From Bathynomus jamesi (lineage: Eukaryota > Arthropoda > Malacostraca > Isopoda > Cirolanidae), in contig JAJOZX010000483.1 in the NCBI GenBank assembly GCA_023014485.1, forward strand, positions 596,501 to 660,500: a stretch of 64,000 nt of DNA, written 5' to 3'. The translations under genes were made by a program, and so were the position numbers. The notes beneath the pieces were generated by a model, which was not told the origin of the DNA, did no database searches, and saw only the letters and a list, made by a program, of their open reading frames with translations. Below, piece by piece: positions 20,670-29,502 of the stretch. Within the stretch, counting starts at the first letter, position 1; every line of letters begins with the position of its first letter.

Positions 20670-20998
20670 CTGCGAATGGATTTTAAATATTAAAAGTAGA
20701 ATTATATCTCATCCATACGCTTCATCAGTAACCCACTATTCGAGATAGGTTTTAACCCTATGTATTAGGGGTTTCTTTCAGCTAAATGTAATTGTACGTC
20801 GTTATACAAATAATACAGTCTGCAGTTATCCAGAATAAAATCCTAAAATGTTGTCATAATACTGAAAGAGTTAAAGAACAATTTTATGACCATTATTCGT
20901 CCCATGTAAATGTGAAAACCGGACATACAAATGTGTGTAATACATAACTCTTACTTTAATAATAGTATAATATTCTATAACACACAAATACAACATAC
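20670..20998 (-). other. Apparent GT-AG intron in the Tc1-like transposase
   Basis: On the minus strand the coding sequence ATCTTTATGCAG is followed by GTATGTTG. It resumes after TCCATTCGCAG with GACAACTCTTCC. Removing the 329 bp joins IIFMQ to DNSSIHTAR in frame, exactly the expected second catalytic motif. The segment has no inverted termini or target duplication, which argues against a MITE. Confidence 0.6.
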
Positions 20999-21569
20999 CT
21001 GCATAAAGATAATCTGGTCAGGATAGGGCAAGGCATACGCGCGTACAGAAGGCAGCATCACCTCCTCCATGATCTCTATATATTGATCTGCCGTGTAAAC
21101 CCCCCGTGGATCTCAGTCAGCTCTCCTCGTCCTTGCAGGTGCATCCATCCCCACACATTCGCCGTTACGTGCCTACTCCGTGCCACTACGTAAATATTTT
21201 GGTGGGCATATCTCGTGTTGTCCTGTCGCCAACACCGAAGACGGCCGTGAGTTGTAGAAGCAAACGTCTTCTCGTCAGAGAAGATAACTCTGCTCCAGTA
21301 TACGAGATCATCATTTATATGCTGGTGAGCAAACGAGAGCCTGGCCTGACGATGTCGTTCCTCGATCATCTCTTTATTGGCAGGAGTACGGTGGTGATAT
21401 CCTGCTTCATGCAACCGTCTCCTTACGGTATCCACTGACACGCCCATATGTAGTGTCTCCCGGATGGCGACTGCGTTGTTGATAGGATCGTTCTGCACTT
21501 CGTTGATTATTCTCCGGACTTCTTCTGGGGTGGTCTTTCTTGGTGCCCCACACTTAGGACGATCTAGCA

Positions 21570-21761
21570 CAGGGGTCACCAACCTTTTTTTTGTTCACCG
21601 CCCACTTTTACGATTTTTTGAAAATTAAAAAAGCTTATCGCCCACCTTAGATCAAAAAGACTAAATCAACATAATCGATAAAATAAATAATGAAATAAAT
21701 GTTTAATTACCTTTAATGTGAGCCCACAAGTGGGCGCTACCGCCCAAGTTGGTGACCCCTG
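21570..21761. mobile_element. hAT MITE in the Tc1-like transposase
   Basis: CAGGGGTCACCAACCTT at 21570 is mirrored by AAGTTGGTGACCCCTG ending at 21761. Flanking ATCTAGCA and TTCTAGCA differ at one of 8 positions. The element interrupts the N-terminal part of the transposase reading frame. Confidence 0.88.
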
Positions 21762-22032
21762 ATTCTAGCAGATTTCCAGTCTTCTGACACCTCTGCACCA
21801 AGCGTCGAACAGAAGGCTTCGAAATTTCCAGTTCCATGGCTATGTCAGCTACAGAGAGGCCTGCTTTCCGCATACCAATTATCCAGCCTCGCTGTACAAT
21901 TTTATCTTGAGCTGGATTAATTTTCAGAGTCGGTGTTCGTCTATGGTGTAGAAATGCCAGCAACCATGTTATCACCTCGGTTTGGCCCATCAACGTCATT
22001 TCACAAACATTGGTATATTGTATGAGTTTATG

Positions 22033-22343
22033 AGTATATATGTTGGGGTAAATGTGATAAATTGGTAATTATGCATATTTACCGGTAAATATGCATAATT
22101 GAAAATATCATGACTTAACCTAACCAATTGTCAAGGGCGTACAGTTGACCTAACCGGGCATTCAATTGACCTAACCTGGCATTCAATTCAATTGACCTAA
22201 CAGGGCACTCAAGGTTGCCCGGTTAGGTCAACTGTACGCCCTTGACAATTGGTTAGGTTAAGTCATGATATTTTCAATTATGCATATTTACCAGTAAATA
22301 TGCATAATTACCAATTTATCACATTTACCCCAACATATATACT
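22033..22343. repeat. Fold-back palindrome A
   Basis: Almost the whole 311 bp is one inverted repeat. TGTTGGGGTAAATGTGATAA, TAATTATGCATATTTACC and CATGACTTAACCTAACCAAT on the left reappear complemented on the right. The centre carries TTGACCTAACCGGGCA-type repeats. It abuts the Tc1-like element on the left. Confidence 0.9.
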
Positions 22344-22541
22344 GTAAACCAGGTTAATTTCGCGGCAGCAAATTTTCGCTCTTTCATATCCTTGGACAAG
22401 TTTGCGGCATCATAATTCCGCGGTCAACAGTTGCTAATTATAATCTTACAGATTAAAATGACGTCATGAATGGCGACATTTATTCTGGACTGTGATTGGT
22501 CGAGGTTGAGGCCGTACATCAAGGCAAGTTTTACCTCTTAG

Positions 22542-22745
22542 TATGCGGATAAAGTTTCAGCAGCACTCAACGTAAATGAATCTCTTGGTAAGATAGATTT
22601 GAAGTTCTTCACACTGAAACCTAATCATGCTAAATGGATTGTCTCTGCATGGGATAACCTACACAAAATGAGGGAGACCATTCGGGAGGGTTGGGAAATT
22701 AGGGCATTCATGACATTCTTGTTATACAGTAATAATACAGTATAA
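22542..22745 (+). pseudogene. C-terminal fragment of a pogo/Tigger-like transposase
   Basis: The frame reads YADKVSAALNVNESLGKID, then FFTLKPNHAKWIVSAWDNL and ending in a stop at 22743. The phrase L-K-P-x-H-A-K-W-I-V is typical of the end of the DDE_1 domain in pogo/Tigger/CENP-B-type transposases. Only about 67 codons remain; an upstream TAG at 22539 closes the frame. Confidence 0.55.
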
Positions 22746-22785
22746 TTTAAGATGTTTTTACTGCTTTTACTTTACAATGCTCGGT

Positions 22786-23343
22786 GCTTTCCTGTTAACG
22801 GGAATACCCAACCGCCCGCCACCAAACTGTTTGTTATGTATTTTTGCTCTCGTCATTTTCGTTTAAACTAACGAAAATATCACAACTTAACCTAACCAAT
22901 CATCAAGGGCGTACAGTTGACCTAACCGGGCATTGAATTAACCTAACAGGTTAATATAACGGAAAATGCCCTGTTAGGTCAACTGAATGCCCAGTTAGGT
23001 TAATTGAATGCCAGGTTAGGTCAACTGTACGCCTTTGATAATTGGTTAGGTTAAGTTGCGATATTTTCGTTAGTTTAAACGAAAATGACGAGAGCAAAAA
23101 TACATCATAAACAGTTTGGTAGTCCCGATAATACGTAAGTACCGAATTTATTAATCATTTAAGTGAAATTAGTTAATATGTAAGCGATAATCAGTTAGTA
23201 GGGGGCCAAAATGTCTTTATGTCATCTAAAATCGCAGAAAAAACGTCGCTGCTTTCGGTACGTTGTTGCCACATGAATTCCGCAAGATACGAGTCCAGAT
23301 GATGACCGGAGGTTGGGTATTCCCGTTAACAGGAAAGCACCCA
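22786..23343. mobile_element. TIR element with 30-bp ends surrounding palindrome B
   Basis: GTGCTTTCCTGTTAACGGGA near 22787 is mirrored by TCCCGTTAACAGGAAAGCAC ending near 23341, and the arms extend to GGTTGGGTATT. No transposase frame is seen inside. Confidence 0.7.
22821..23120. repeat. Fold-back palindrome B
   Basis: ACCAAACTGTTTGTTATGTA and CTCTCGTCATTTTCGTTTAA on the left reappear complemented on the right, enclosing the same core as palindrome A (ACTTAACCTAACCAAT, GGGCGTACAGTTGACC). The centre has several TTGACCTAACCGGGCA-type units in both orientations. Confidence 0.9.
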
Positions 23344-23344
23344 A

Positions 23345-23880
23345 TGTTCTATTACAATATACTGAATTTACTTTTCAAATAAAGTATTTTAGTGATCTAA
23401 GTTTTATTTTCGGATCTTTTAAACTATTTCCTCCCCAGCTTGAGAGATGGGGGACATAGTTTAAAAGGTCAATATTAAGGGGGAGATAATTTAACAGGTT
23501 TTACTTATCTTATTTACACAATAGAATTTTTAAGATACGTATATAAGATACATATCTTGAAAATTCTATTATATTCTATCATATTTCCGGTTTAAAAATT
23601 CTATTACAGGGTTTTGCAGTCAACTTTCTTATATTTGCAAATCAACTGTCGCGAAAATATTTTGTCGGACTGTATTAAAGGTTCTGATGCTTATTGTTGT
23701 TTTGAGATGCACCTTTGCGATACAAGTGCAACGTGAGTCAGGTCTTATTTAATTATTTTCACACAAAGCGATTTCGCTGGAACTAAGATCAGCCATAGTT
23801 AGATAGTCCCATCAGTACAGTTCCCGTTTGTAATGGATAAACATTATAAATAATATGCACATGACATAGACAAATGTGTG
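23345..23880. other. Non-coding remnant DNA
   Basis: I see no gene here. A G-rich stretch with GATAATTTAACAGG at about 23450-23510 is related to a similar stretch at about 28835-28925. Confidence 0.4.
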
Positions 23881-23886
23881 TGATCC

Positions 23887-23945
<59 letters not shown>

Positions 23946-23952
23946 CACACAC
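23887..23952. repeat. (TA)n/(GT)n/(TA)n compound microsatellite
   Basis: A symmetric array of TA, then about 30 bp of GT, then TA and CA. Confidence 0.9.
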
Positions 23953-23954
23953 AA

Positions 23955-24092
23955 AGTATATGCCTGATTAGGTTAATTGAATGCCGGTTAGGTCAACTGA
24001 ATACCCGGTTAGATTAACTGAATGCCCGGTTACGTCAACTGTACGCACTTGATGATTGGTTGGGTTAACCTAACCGGTTAAGGGTTAGGATT
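23955..24092. repeat. Isolated copy of the fold-back core
   Basis: Four degenerate units of GGTTAGGTCAACTGAATGCC are followed by GTACGCACTTGATGATTGGT and TTAACCTAACC. They match one arm and loop of palindromes A and B, without a clear opposite arm. Confidence 0.7.
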
Positions 24093-24270
24093 CCAGCACC
24101 GGACGGTAAATCCAGGGCCGGACTTTCACCTGCTGAGGCCCTAAGCTATATGAAATTTGAGGCCCGTCTCTAAAAAAATTCGGGTAAAAAAATTTAAAAT
24201 AATGTCATTATTACTATAATTATTATTTTTTATATTAATGTTAATGATAAAGAAAAAATAATATATATAT

Positions 24271-25565
24271 TAGTGATGTAGCGGATGTCATTTTGTTCAC
24301 ATCCGCGGATGCGGATGCGGATGAGGATGTTTGATTTCAACATCCGCGGATGCGGATGCGGATGCGGATGTCTACATTTTCGTTATTTTTTAGGATATAT
24401 TCGAGATTTGTTGTGTTTAACGTATGTAATAAGTTATTATATAGAGAGCGCTGTAGCTATAATGTAGTATAATTGATTAATTGTACAATAATTGCTGTAC
24501 TTTTCTCTGAACATATAAAATAATATCAAGCATCTAACTAATATAGAAATCAATCAGTGAATTCGTCTGCAAATATATTCGTTATATTTTGTTGAGTTTC
24601 AGCCACAATTAGAAACCATAATTGTGTTACCAGGATGCGGGACGTGAACCCAACTCAAATGCACCCCACCGACCTCTTTCCCCAACCTCCACCCTTATAG
24701 AAAGAGATCTTTAATTAGCTTCATAACTATTTATATTAAGTTTAAAGTTTTATTAGGCATATTTATAAATGAGTAATTAAAATAAAGTAAACTAAGATGT
24801 TCATCGTTTAATGTTCAAACTTAATTATAGGAAGGTTATGCTTAAGGAACATTAATTTTTCTGCCTTTTCTGCTGCCAGTCTGTTTCTCTTTTCATCATA
24901 TATTAATCCAGCACTGCTAAATAATCTCTCGCTTGGTACGTTTGTTGGAGGACAGGCTAAATGTTTCCTTGCAAGTTTACTCAAGTATGGATAGATATTC
25001 TGCGTATTTTTCCACCAACTAATAGGATTGTCACATGCAGCCAGGCGTTTTTCTTGGTGATAGCTCTCGATCATTTTTACTACATCTTTTGACATCGCGT
25101 AGGTCTCGTCATTGCTGCTTGACTCAAGAAACTGAGAGACAGATTCTGTGATAGATTTGCTTGTTGAAGGTGTTGGTTCTGTCACTGAAACTTTTATTCT
25201 TTTGGTGGGTGGCGAAGCGACAGATTCAAGAGATTGAAGCTCTTCAACTGCTTTGCCAAGTGATGATTTAACTCGTTCTAATGTACTAGGTGAAAATAAC
25301 TTAGCTTTGTAACGTGGATCTAAGTAGGTTGCAAGAGAGTAACTTCATACAAGAACAGCCTCTCGTCTTGTCGGTTGCATCACTTTTGCGCACAATGAAC
25401 TAGTTCTATTAATATAGTAGAATTTGATAATTTCCGCTTATTAATGACGTTTTATCTCAACGGTCCACATCCGCACGACATCCGCAGTCCAAAGTGCGGA
25501 TGCGGACGCGGATGCGGATGCGAGAAAATGTGCGGATGCGGATGCGGATGTGACCTACATCACTA
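24271..25565 (-). mobile_element. Nested hAT transposon with GGATGC subterminal repeats
   Basis: TAGTGATGTAGCGGATGTCA at 24271 is mirrored by TGACCTACATCACTA ending at 25565. Both ends hold runs of CGGATG, a typical array of hAT transposase binding repeats. It is inserted in a TA tract, so the 8-bp duplication cannot be resolved. It carries the C-terminal part of a transposase. Confidence 0.82.
24808..25345 (-). pseudogene. hAT transposase C-terminal half
   Basis: The frame is open on the minus strand from about 25345 to a stop at 24808. It begins with LATYLDPRYKAKLFSPST, a common hAT motif. A linker rich in Ser and Glu follows, then the dimerisation domain with WWKNTQNIYPYLSKLARK, LACPPTNVPSERLFSSAG and KRNRLAAEKAEKLMFLKHN. 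This resembles ZBED-type hAT proteins. The zinc finger and most of the catalytic core are missing upstream, where the element's left terminus follows within 200 bp. It is a non-autonomous deletion copy with an unusually intact 3' coding end. Confidence 0.85.
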
Positions 25566-25711
25566 ATATATATATATATAATTTTTGATGAATTAGTGTT
25601 AAAGAATAAAAACTAATGATAAAATAAAAATATATTTAAAAAAATGAGGCCCCCGAGGGTGTGTGGCCCTAAGCTATAGCTTATTTAGCTTATAGGTAAG
25701 TCCAGCACTGT

Positions 25712-25933
25712 ACAGTAAATCACAGTGTTAATTTTGTTGAGCCAAACTGTGTACATACGCAACACATAGAATCTTACTGGCACTACAAGCATAAACAACG
25801 CATTAAAGAAATGATGGGATGCAAGCGCGATTTCTTACACCGGTACCTGCAAGAATTTATGTGGCACGATAGATTTAATCGAAATGCTTTTAATAACTTA
25901 TGTAAGCATATTAAAATATTTTATCCTATATAA
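25712..25933 (+). pseudogene. Merlin (IS1595/ISXO2-like) transposase C-terminal fragment
   Basis: Immediately right of the hAT element the plus strand is open as TVNHSVNFVEPNCVHTQHIE, then YWHYKHKQRIKEMMG, RYLQEFMWHDRFNRNAFNNL, stopping at 25931. The VNHS-x-NFV, HTQ-I-E and YL-EFMWR pattern is that of the DDE_Tnp_IS1595 domain of Merlin transposases; the Glu of EFMW is the expected last catalytic residue. Only about 73 codons remain. It is too divergent from the unit 2 Merlin (35824-36520) to be the same copy. Confidence 0.65.
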
Positions 25934-26154
25934 ATAATGGTTCTCTATTTATTATATTTTACAAGGAGCAAGTGTAGTTTACGTCCCACTGACGCAAAAG
26001 GGGACACAAACTACACTAGGTCAAAGTTGGGGAACGTAAACTACACTAGGATCTTAGGAGACATTTTTTAAACGAGTTCATCAAATAAAACGTTAAAACT
26101 AACGAAAATATTACGACTTAACCTAACCAATCGTCAATATATATATATATTATT

Positions 26155-26350
26155 GGGGTTGTTTAGCCTCCTTCGCAACATCTAAGGTCATATGACGGAG
26201 GGGACCTACAGCTTCGCGTGGGATCCGAGTCGCTACATAACATGGGCGCAGAGGACGGTCTCCCATCCAACTACTACCCAGACCCTATGTCGCTTAACTT
26301 CGCTGATCTCCAGGGAAGGGGTGTTACAACATTGGCCACGACGTAGCCCA
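26155..26350 (-). mobile_element. 5S rRNA-derived SINE-like sequence or 5S pseudogene
   Basis: On the minus strand, GATCAGCGAAGTTAAGCGAC and GTAGTTGGATGGGAGACCGT match the core of eukaryotic 5S rRNA, including the A-box and C-box regions of its internal promoter. The preceding segment starts GGGCTACGTCGTGGCCAA, close to the 5S 5' end. About 85 bp of unrelated tail follows, then a TA tract. The 5S body with a foreign 3' tail, flanked by TA repeats inside a transposon nest, suggests a 5S-derived SINE rather than a working rRNA gene. Confidence 0.65.
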
Positions 26351-26406
26351 TATATATATATTGACGATTGGTTAGGTTAAGTTGTAATATTTTCGTTAGT
26401 TTTAAC

Positions 26407-27758
26407 CAGGGATGGGAAACCGAAATGAATTTCGATTCGAGTTTCGATTTCAGTTCATAGTTTTGAGAAATATCGATTTCGGTTTCGATTTCGGTTTTTT
26501 CATTTTTTTTTCGATTCAGGTTTTTTTTCGATTTCGGTTTTTCATATCGATTTCGATTCGAGTTTCGATTTCAGTTCATAGTTTTGAGAAATATCGATTT
26601 CGGTTTCGATTTCGGTTTTTTCATTTTTTTTTTCGATTCAGGTTTTTTTTCGATTTCGGTTTTTCATATCGATTTCGATTCGAGTTTCGATTTCGATTTC
26701 AGTTTTTCAGATTTCAATATCTGTTCATTATTTACATATAATATGAGCTTTTATCTATTATTTCTGCACACTTATTCCAAATAAAAAAGTTGTGCTATTG
26801 GATGATTATTTACATTTAATCAGTACTATATCTTGAAGTGGTCTTCATTTTTTTTTCAGTAAACTTTTTCATATTATTTCTACAACTTCCCAATTAAGTT
26901 GTAACTTACAACTTAATTGGGAAGTTGTAGAAATAATATGAAAAAGTTTACTGAAAAAAAAATGAAGACAACTTCAAGATATAGTACTGATTAAATGTAA
27001 ATATTCATCCAATAGCACAACTTATTTTATTTAAGTCAGATATTTGTACTCAAATGATCTGAATTTTGGAAGGATTAGGATTATTCCTGACTTATCTTCC
27101 AAAGTATCATAAAATTCCAACAAGTGACTGTCATTAGTGGTTCTCAGCTCATTTAGAGGATTAACAAAATTTCCCAGGCAATGATGTTTCCGGCGAATGA
27201 CATGGAATCCTCCAATTGATATTTGGTTTCTAATTCTCTCTTTCTCATAAAGACGCTCTTAGTTGCTGCTAAATACTCTTAGGGACCCGCCTAAAACCGC
27301 CCTCCTTTGAGGGAGGAGAATATATTTATCAGATCAACGCAGTCAAAGTACCCTGTTTCTATTTATATATATAAAAAAAATCAGGGATAAATAAACAAAA
27401 CTGGATGGAATGTAAGGAAGCTAATACATCTTAAAATTTCACGCCTTTATGTTACCCTATTTGAGCAGTCAGGTATTATAAAAGTAGCCCTGTCTTTAAT
27501 CTCCGGAAGTTGGTCAACTCTCCTTTAATAGAAAGCAGTTTGAATATTAAATTTTATTTCTTAATTTCGGTTTGAACTGATATTTTTTATCGATTTCGAT
27601 TCCGATTCAAGTTTTTTTATTCTTTTCGGTTTCGGTCTAAATTTCGATTTCGGTTTTTCCAAAAATATCAGTTTCAGTTTTTTTTCGATTTCGCTTCAAG
27701 AAAAATATCGGTTTTATCGGTTTATCGATTTCGATTTCGATTCGGTTTCCCATCCCTG
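26407..27758. mobile_element. hAT MITE with GTTTTAAC target duplication
   Basis: CAGGGATGGGAAACCGAAA at 26407 is mirrored by TTCGGTTTCCCATCCCTG ending at 27758. GTTTTAAC flanks both sides (26399-26406, 27759-27766). Both subterminal regions carry many TTTCGATTTCGG units. There is no transposase. A near-perfect palindrome lies at 26780-27032. Confidence 0.93.
26780..27032. repeat. Near-perfect 250-bp palindrome inside a hAT MITE
   Basis: GTTGTGCTATTGGATGATTA and CTACAACTTCCCAATTAAGT on the left reappear complemented on the right, with the centre near 26905 and almost no spacer. Only a few mismatches are seen over about 120 bp per arm. Confidence 0.9.
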
Positions 27759-27870
27759 GTTTTAACGTTTTATTTGATTAGGTATACGCGGACAAAGTTG
27801 GGGAACGCAAACTACACTAGGATAATGTAGGCCCGTAGGGGAACGTAAACTACACTAGGATAATGTGGGG

Positions 27871-28289
27871 CAGTGGTTCCCAAACTATGTTCCGCGGAAC
27901 CCTGAGGTTCCACGGAGGGTTAAAGGGTTCCGTGACACGTTTTCTAATCAGTTTAATCAGGTCTTAATATTAAGGTCTAATTAAGGTCCTAATATTTATA
28001 CATAATTTTACCTTGTGGCTTTTTGTTAAATAAAATTTTATATTCTTATTCGGATTTGAAATGGCACCATCGTGGATTTGGGATCACTAAATATTTTTCG
28101 CTAAAATTAAAATCTGCTAAGTACAGTATATGTAAATAAATTTTCGCTACTCGGCTACTGCAAAAGTGTAATTTGGCAGATTTTAATTTTAACGATTTTA
28201 TAAAAGACGTTCTATTAGTACTGTTTTAAAATAAATATCATATAAATTCTGTCATAGTATTTAAAATTTGTCATATTATTTATGACAAA

Positions 28290-28357
<68 letters not shown>

Positions 28358-28707
28358 CTCGTGAGAATTTAACTGTAATTAATTTTGAGCAATATGTTTT
28401 CGCTAAAATTAAAATTTTCTAAGTTGCCAGTTGATTTGATGTGCACTTGTTTCGTAATTAATTGTGAACCAATCAGTATAACTAGAGCCGTTGACGTGGT
28501 GCACTGTGGAGTTAATATCTGATAGGCTTTATTTACTTTGGTGTTTTCAGTGTAAAAATTTGTATTGTGTTCATCACTAAAATCTGTAAGTTTTGTTGCT
28601 CAACAAATATTTTACAGCTCTAAGTCTAATATATATATAGTTGGGTTCCGCGAAATAAAAACAAGTCTGTAAGGGTTCCGACAGTTAGTAAAGTTTAGGA
28701 ACCACTG
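27871..28707. mobile_element. hAT MITE (CAGTGGTTCCC type)
   Basis: CAGTGGTTCCCAAACTATG at 27871 is mirrored by AGTTTAGGAACCACTG-type sequence ending at 28707. GGGTTCCG motifs occur near both ends. The target duplication is not clear. A 60-bp TA array (28295-28354) lies inside. Confidence 0.82.
28295..28354. repeat. (TA)n microsatellite
   Basis: A pure alternating AT tract of about 60 bp in the middle of the hAT MITE. Confidence 0.9.
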
Positions 28708-29057
28708 AATTGTAGGGGAACGTAAACCACTAGGCACCACAGGGGGACGTAAACTACACTTGCTCCGTTTGCAATAAATAATAAATTTGTTGTTATTGTT
28801 TTCTTATCTTATTTTGGTTAATTTGCAGAGTTTAAACTTTGGAGGGGGGGATATAGTTGAAAAGATCAACATTGGGGTGGTGATTGTTGAAAAGAGATGT
28901 TGGGGGGGGGAATAGTTTAAAAAATCCTTATTTTCTTACTATCTTCCAAAGATTAGTTTAGTACATTGTCAAATTTTCGCCTGCTGGATATTTTCGCGTA
29001 AACTATATAGCCTACTCGAAAAACGCCAAAATTTCCTGCAGGCGAACATTTCGAAGG

Positions 29058-29220
29058 CCCCCAGCCTTCTCTAGTTAGCTTTATAAAGCTAACTAACGAA
29101 AATACCACGACCTAACCTAACCAATCGTCAAGGGCGTACAGTTGACCTAACGATTGGTTAGGTTAGGTCGTGATATTTTGGTTAGTTAGCTTTATAAGGC
29201 TAACTAGAGAAAGCTGGGGG
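29058..29220. repeat. Fold-back palindrome D
   Basis: CCAGCCTTCTCTAGTTAGCT and TTATAAAGCTAACTAACGAA on the left are mirrored on the right. The core ACGACCTAACCTAACCAATC and GGGCGTACAGTTGACCTAA is shared with palindromes A-C, but the outer arm sequence is different. Confidence 0.88.
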
Positions 29221-29502
29221 TCCTGATCTTCAGGTGATCCAAAAGTTCTATTTAGTAGTTGTTCTTATAGATTTGCAGTAGTCATAATGGAACCTTATTA
29301 CTGTATAAGACTAGTAAACTACATGGAGTTCAACGCTATTGACGATCATATTAATTGTTTATATTTATGAACACAGACTTGGACTCGGTTGTCCCCCCTC
29401 CACCCCACCTTCCAGTTGGGGTACCTTGACTAACACTACGGCGTTGCCACATGTACGGAGTCGCCTGTGAGGCGAGGAACATTACATATGCGAGCAACTG
29501 TA

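Larger units (their letters stand above)
20373..21999 (-). pseudogene. Tc1-like (DD34E-type) transposase, interrupted
   Basis: Reading the minus strand: a Tc1 N-terminal HTH (GWIIGMRKAGLSVADIA), then after a hAT MITE PRKTTPEEVRRIINEVQ, the first catalytic Asp in VIFSDEKTFAS, ALPYPDQIIFMQ, an apparent intron, DNSSIHTARIV with the second Asp, WPSKGCDLNPIENMW with the catalytic Glu, and the C-terminus ending GGWTKY. Defects are a one-base loss in a G run at about 21105 and two in-frame TAGs shortly after DNSSIHTARIV. By family knowledge this is a cut-and-paste transposase targeting TA. The spacing from the second Asp to the Glu is 33 residues by my count, one short of 34. Confidence 0.85.
19863..22032 (-). 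mobile_element. Tc1-like transposon
   Basis: The left end (TTCATACAATATTAAACTAA, then TGTTTGTGAAATGACGTTGA) is mirrored at 21955-22032 (CATCAACGTCATTTCACAAA, then TATTGTATGAG). The inverted repeats are therefore about 85 bp, and the element is about 2.2 kb. It contains one degenerate transposase gene and a hAT MITE inserted near that gene's 5' end. Confidence 0.8.
22342..23672 (+). mobile_element. Putative pogo/Tigger-like element with nested insertions
   Basis: CTGTAAACCAGGTTAATTTC near 22342 and the complement of GAAAATATTTTGTCGGACTG near 23672 form weak inverted ends beside TA. A pogo-type transposase C-terminal fragment lies at 22542-22745, and a TIR element with palindrome B lies inside. 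The ends are approximate. Confidence 0.4.
24113..25710. mobile_element. hAT-like element containing a second hAT element
   Basis: CAGGGCCGGACTTTCACC at 24113 pairs with AGGTAAGTCCAGCACTG ending at 25710, and GCCCTAAGCTATA occurs in both subterminal regions. The right flank continues into a Merlin-like coding fragment, so it may have inserted in one. The flanking duplication is unclear (GGTAAATC versus AGTAAATC, displaced by 3 bp). Confidence 0.6.
26081..27777. repeat. Fold-back palindrome C, split by two insertions
   Basis: The left arm is 26081-26131 (TCAAATAAAACGTTAAAACT, ACGAAAATATTACGACTTAA, CCTAACCAATCGTCAA). The right arm is 26360-26406 plus 27759-27777 and is its complement once the hAT copy 26407-27758 is removed. 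The loop has been replaced by TA repeats and a 5S-like sequence. The arm core is shared with palindromes A, B and D. Confidence 0.85.
25965..28766. mobile_element. 2.8-kb TIR element with nested insertions
   Basis: GGAGCAAGTGTAGTTTACGT at 25965 is mirrored by ACGTAAACTACACTTGCTCC ending at 28766. The motif GGGGAACGTAAACTACACTA recurs at about 26030, 27790, 27840 and 28713. Flanks TTTTACAA and GTTTGCAA are possible decayed 8-bp duplications. The interior is fold-back C, a 5S-like sequence and two hAT MITEs. Confidence 0.65.
19423..29500. mobile_element. 10-kb composite element bounded by about 95-bp inverted repeats
   Basis: CAGTTGTCCGCATATGTAAT at 19423 is mirrored by ATTACATATGCGAGCAACTG ending at 29500. 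The arms continue through TTCCTCGCCTCACAGGCGAC, GTACATGTGGCAACGCCG and GTCAAGGTACCCC. TA lies on both sides (19421-19422, 29501-29502). The unoccupied site survives between units 2 and 3 as TTCAAATGTACTTTTAATAC at about 39683. No transposase specific to these termini was recognised; the interior is filled with other nested elements. Confidence 0.85.

Noticed and set aside
26155..26350. Functional 5S rRNA gene
   Set aside because: Only the core boxes are well matched; the 3' third is replaced by unrelated sequence and the context is a transposon nest.
26412..26784. Phe/Arg-rich frames of 66 and 109 codons
   Set aside because: They translate the TTTCGATTTCGG subterminal repeats of a hAT MITE.
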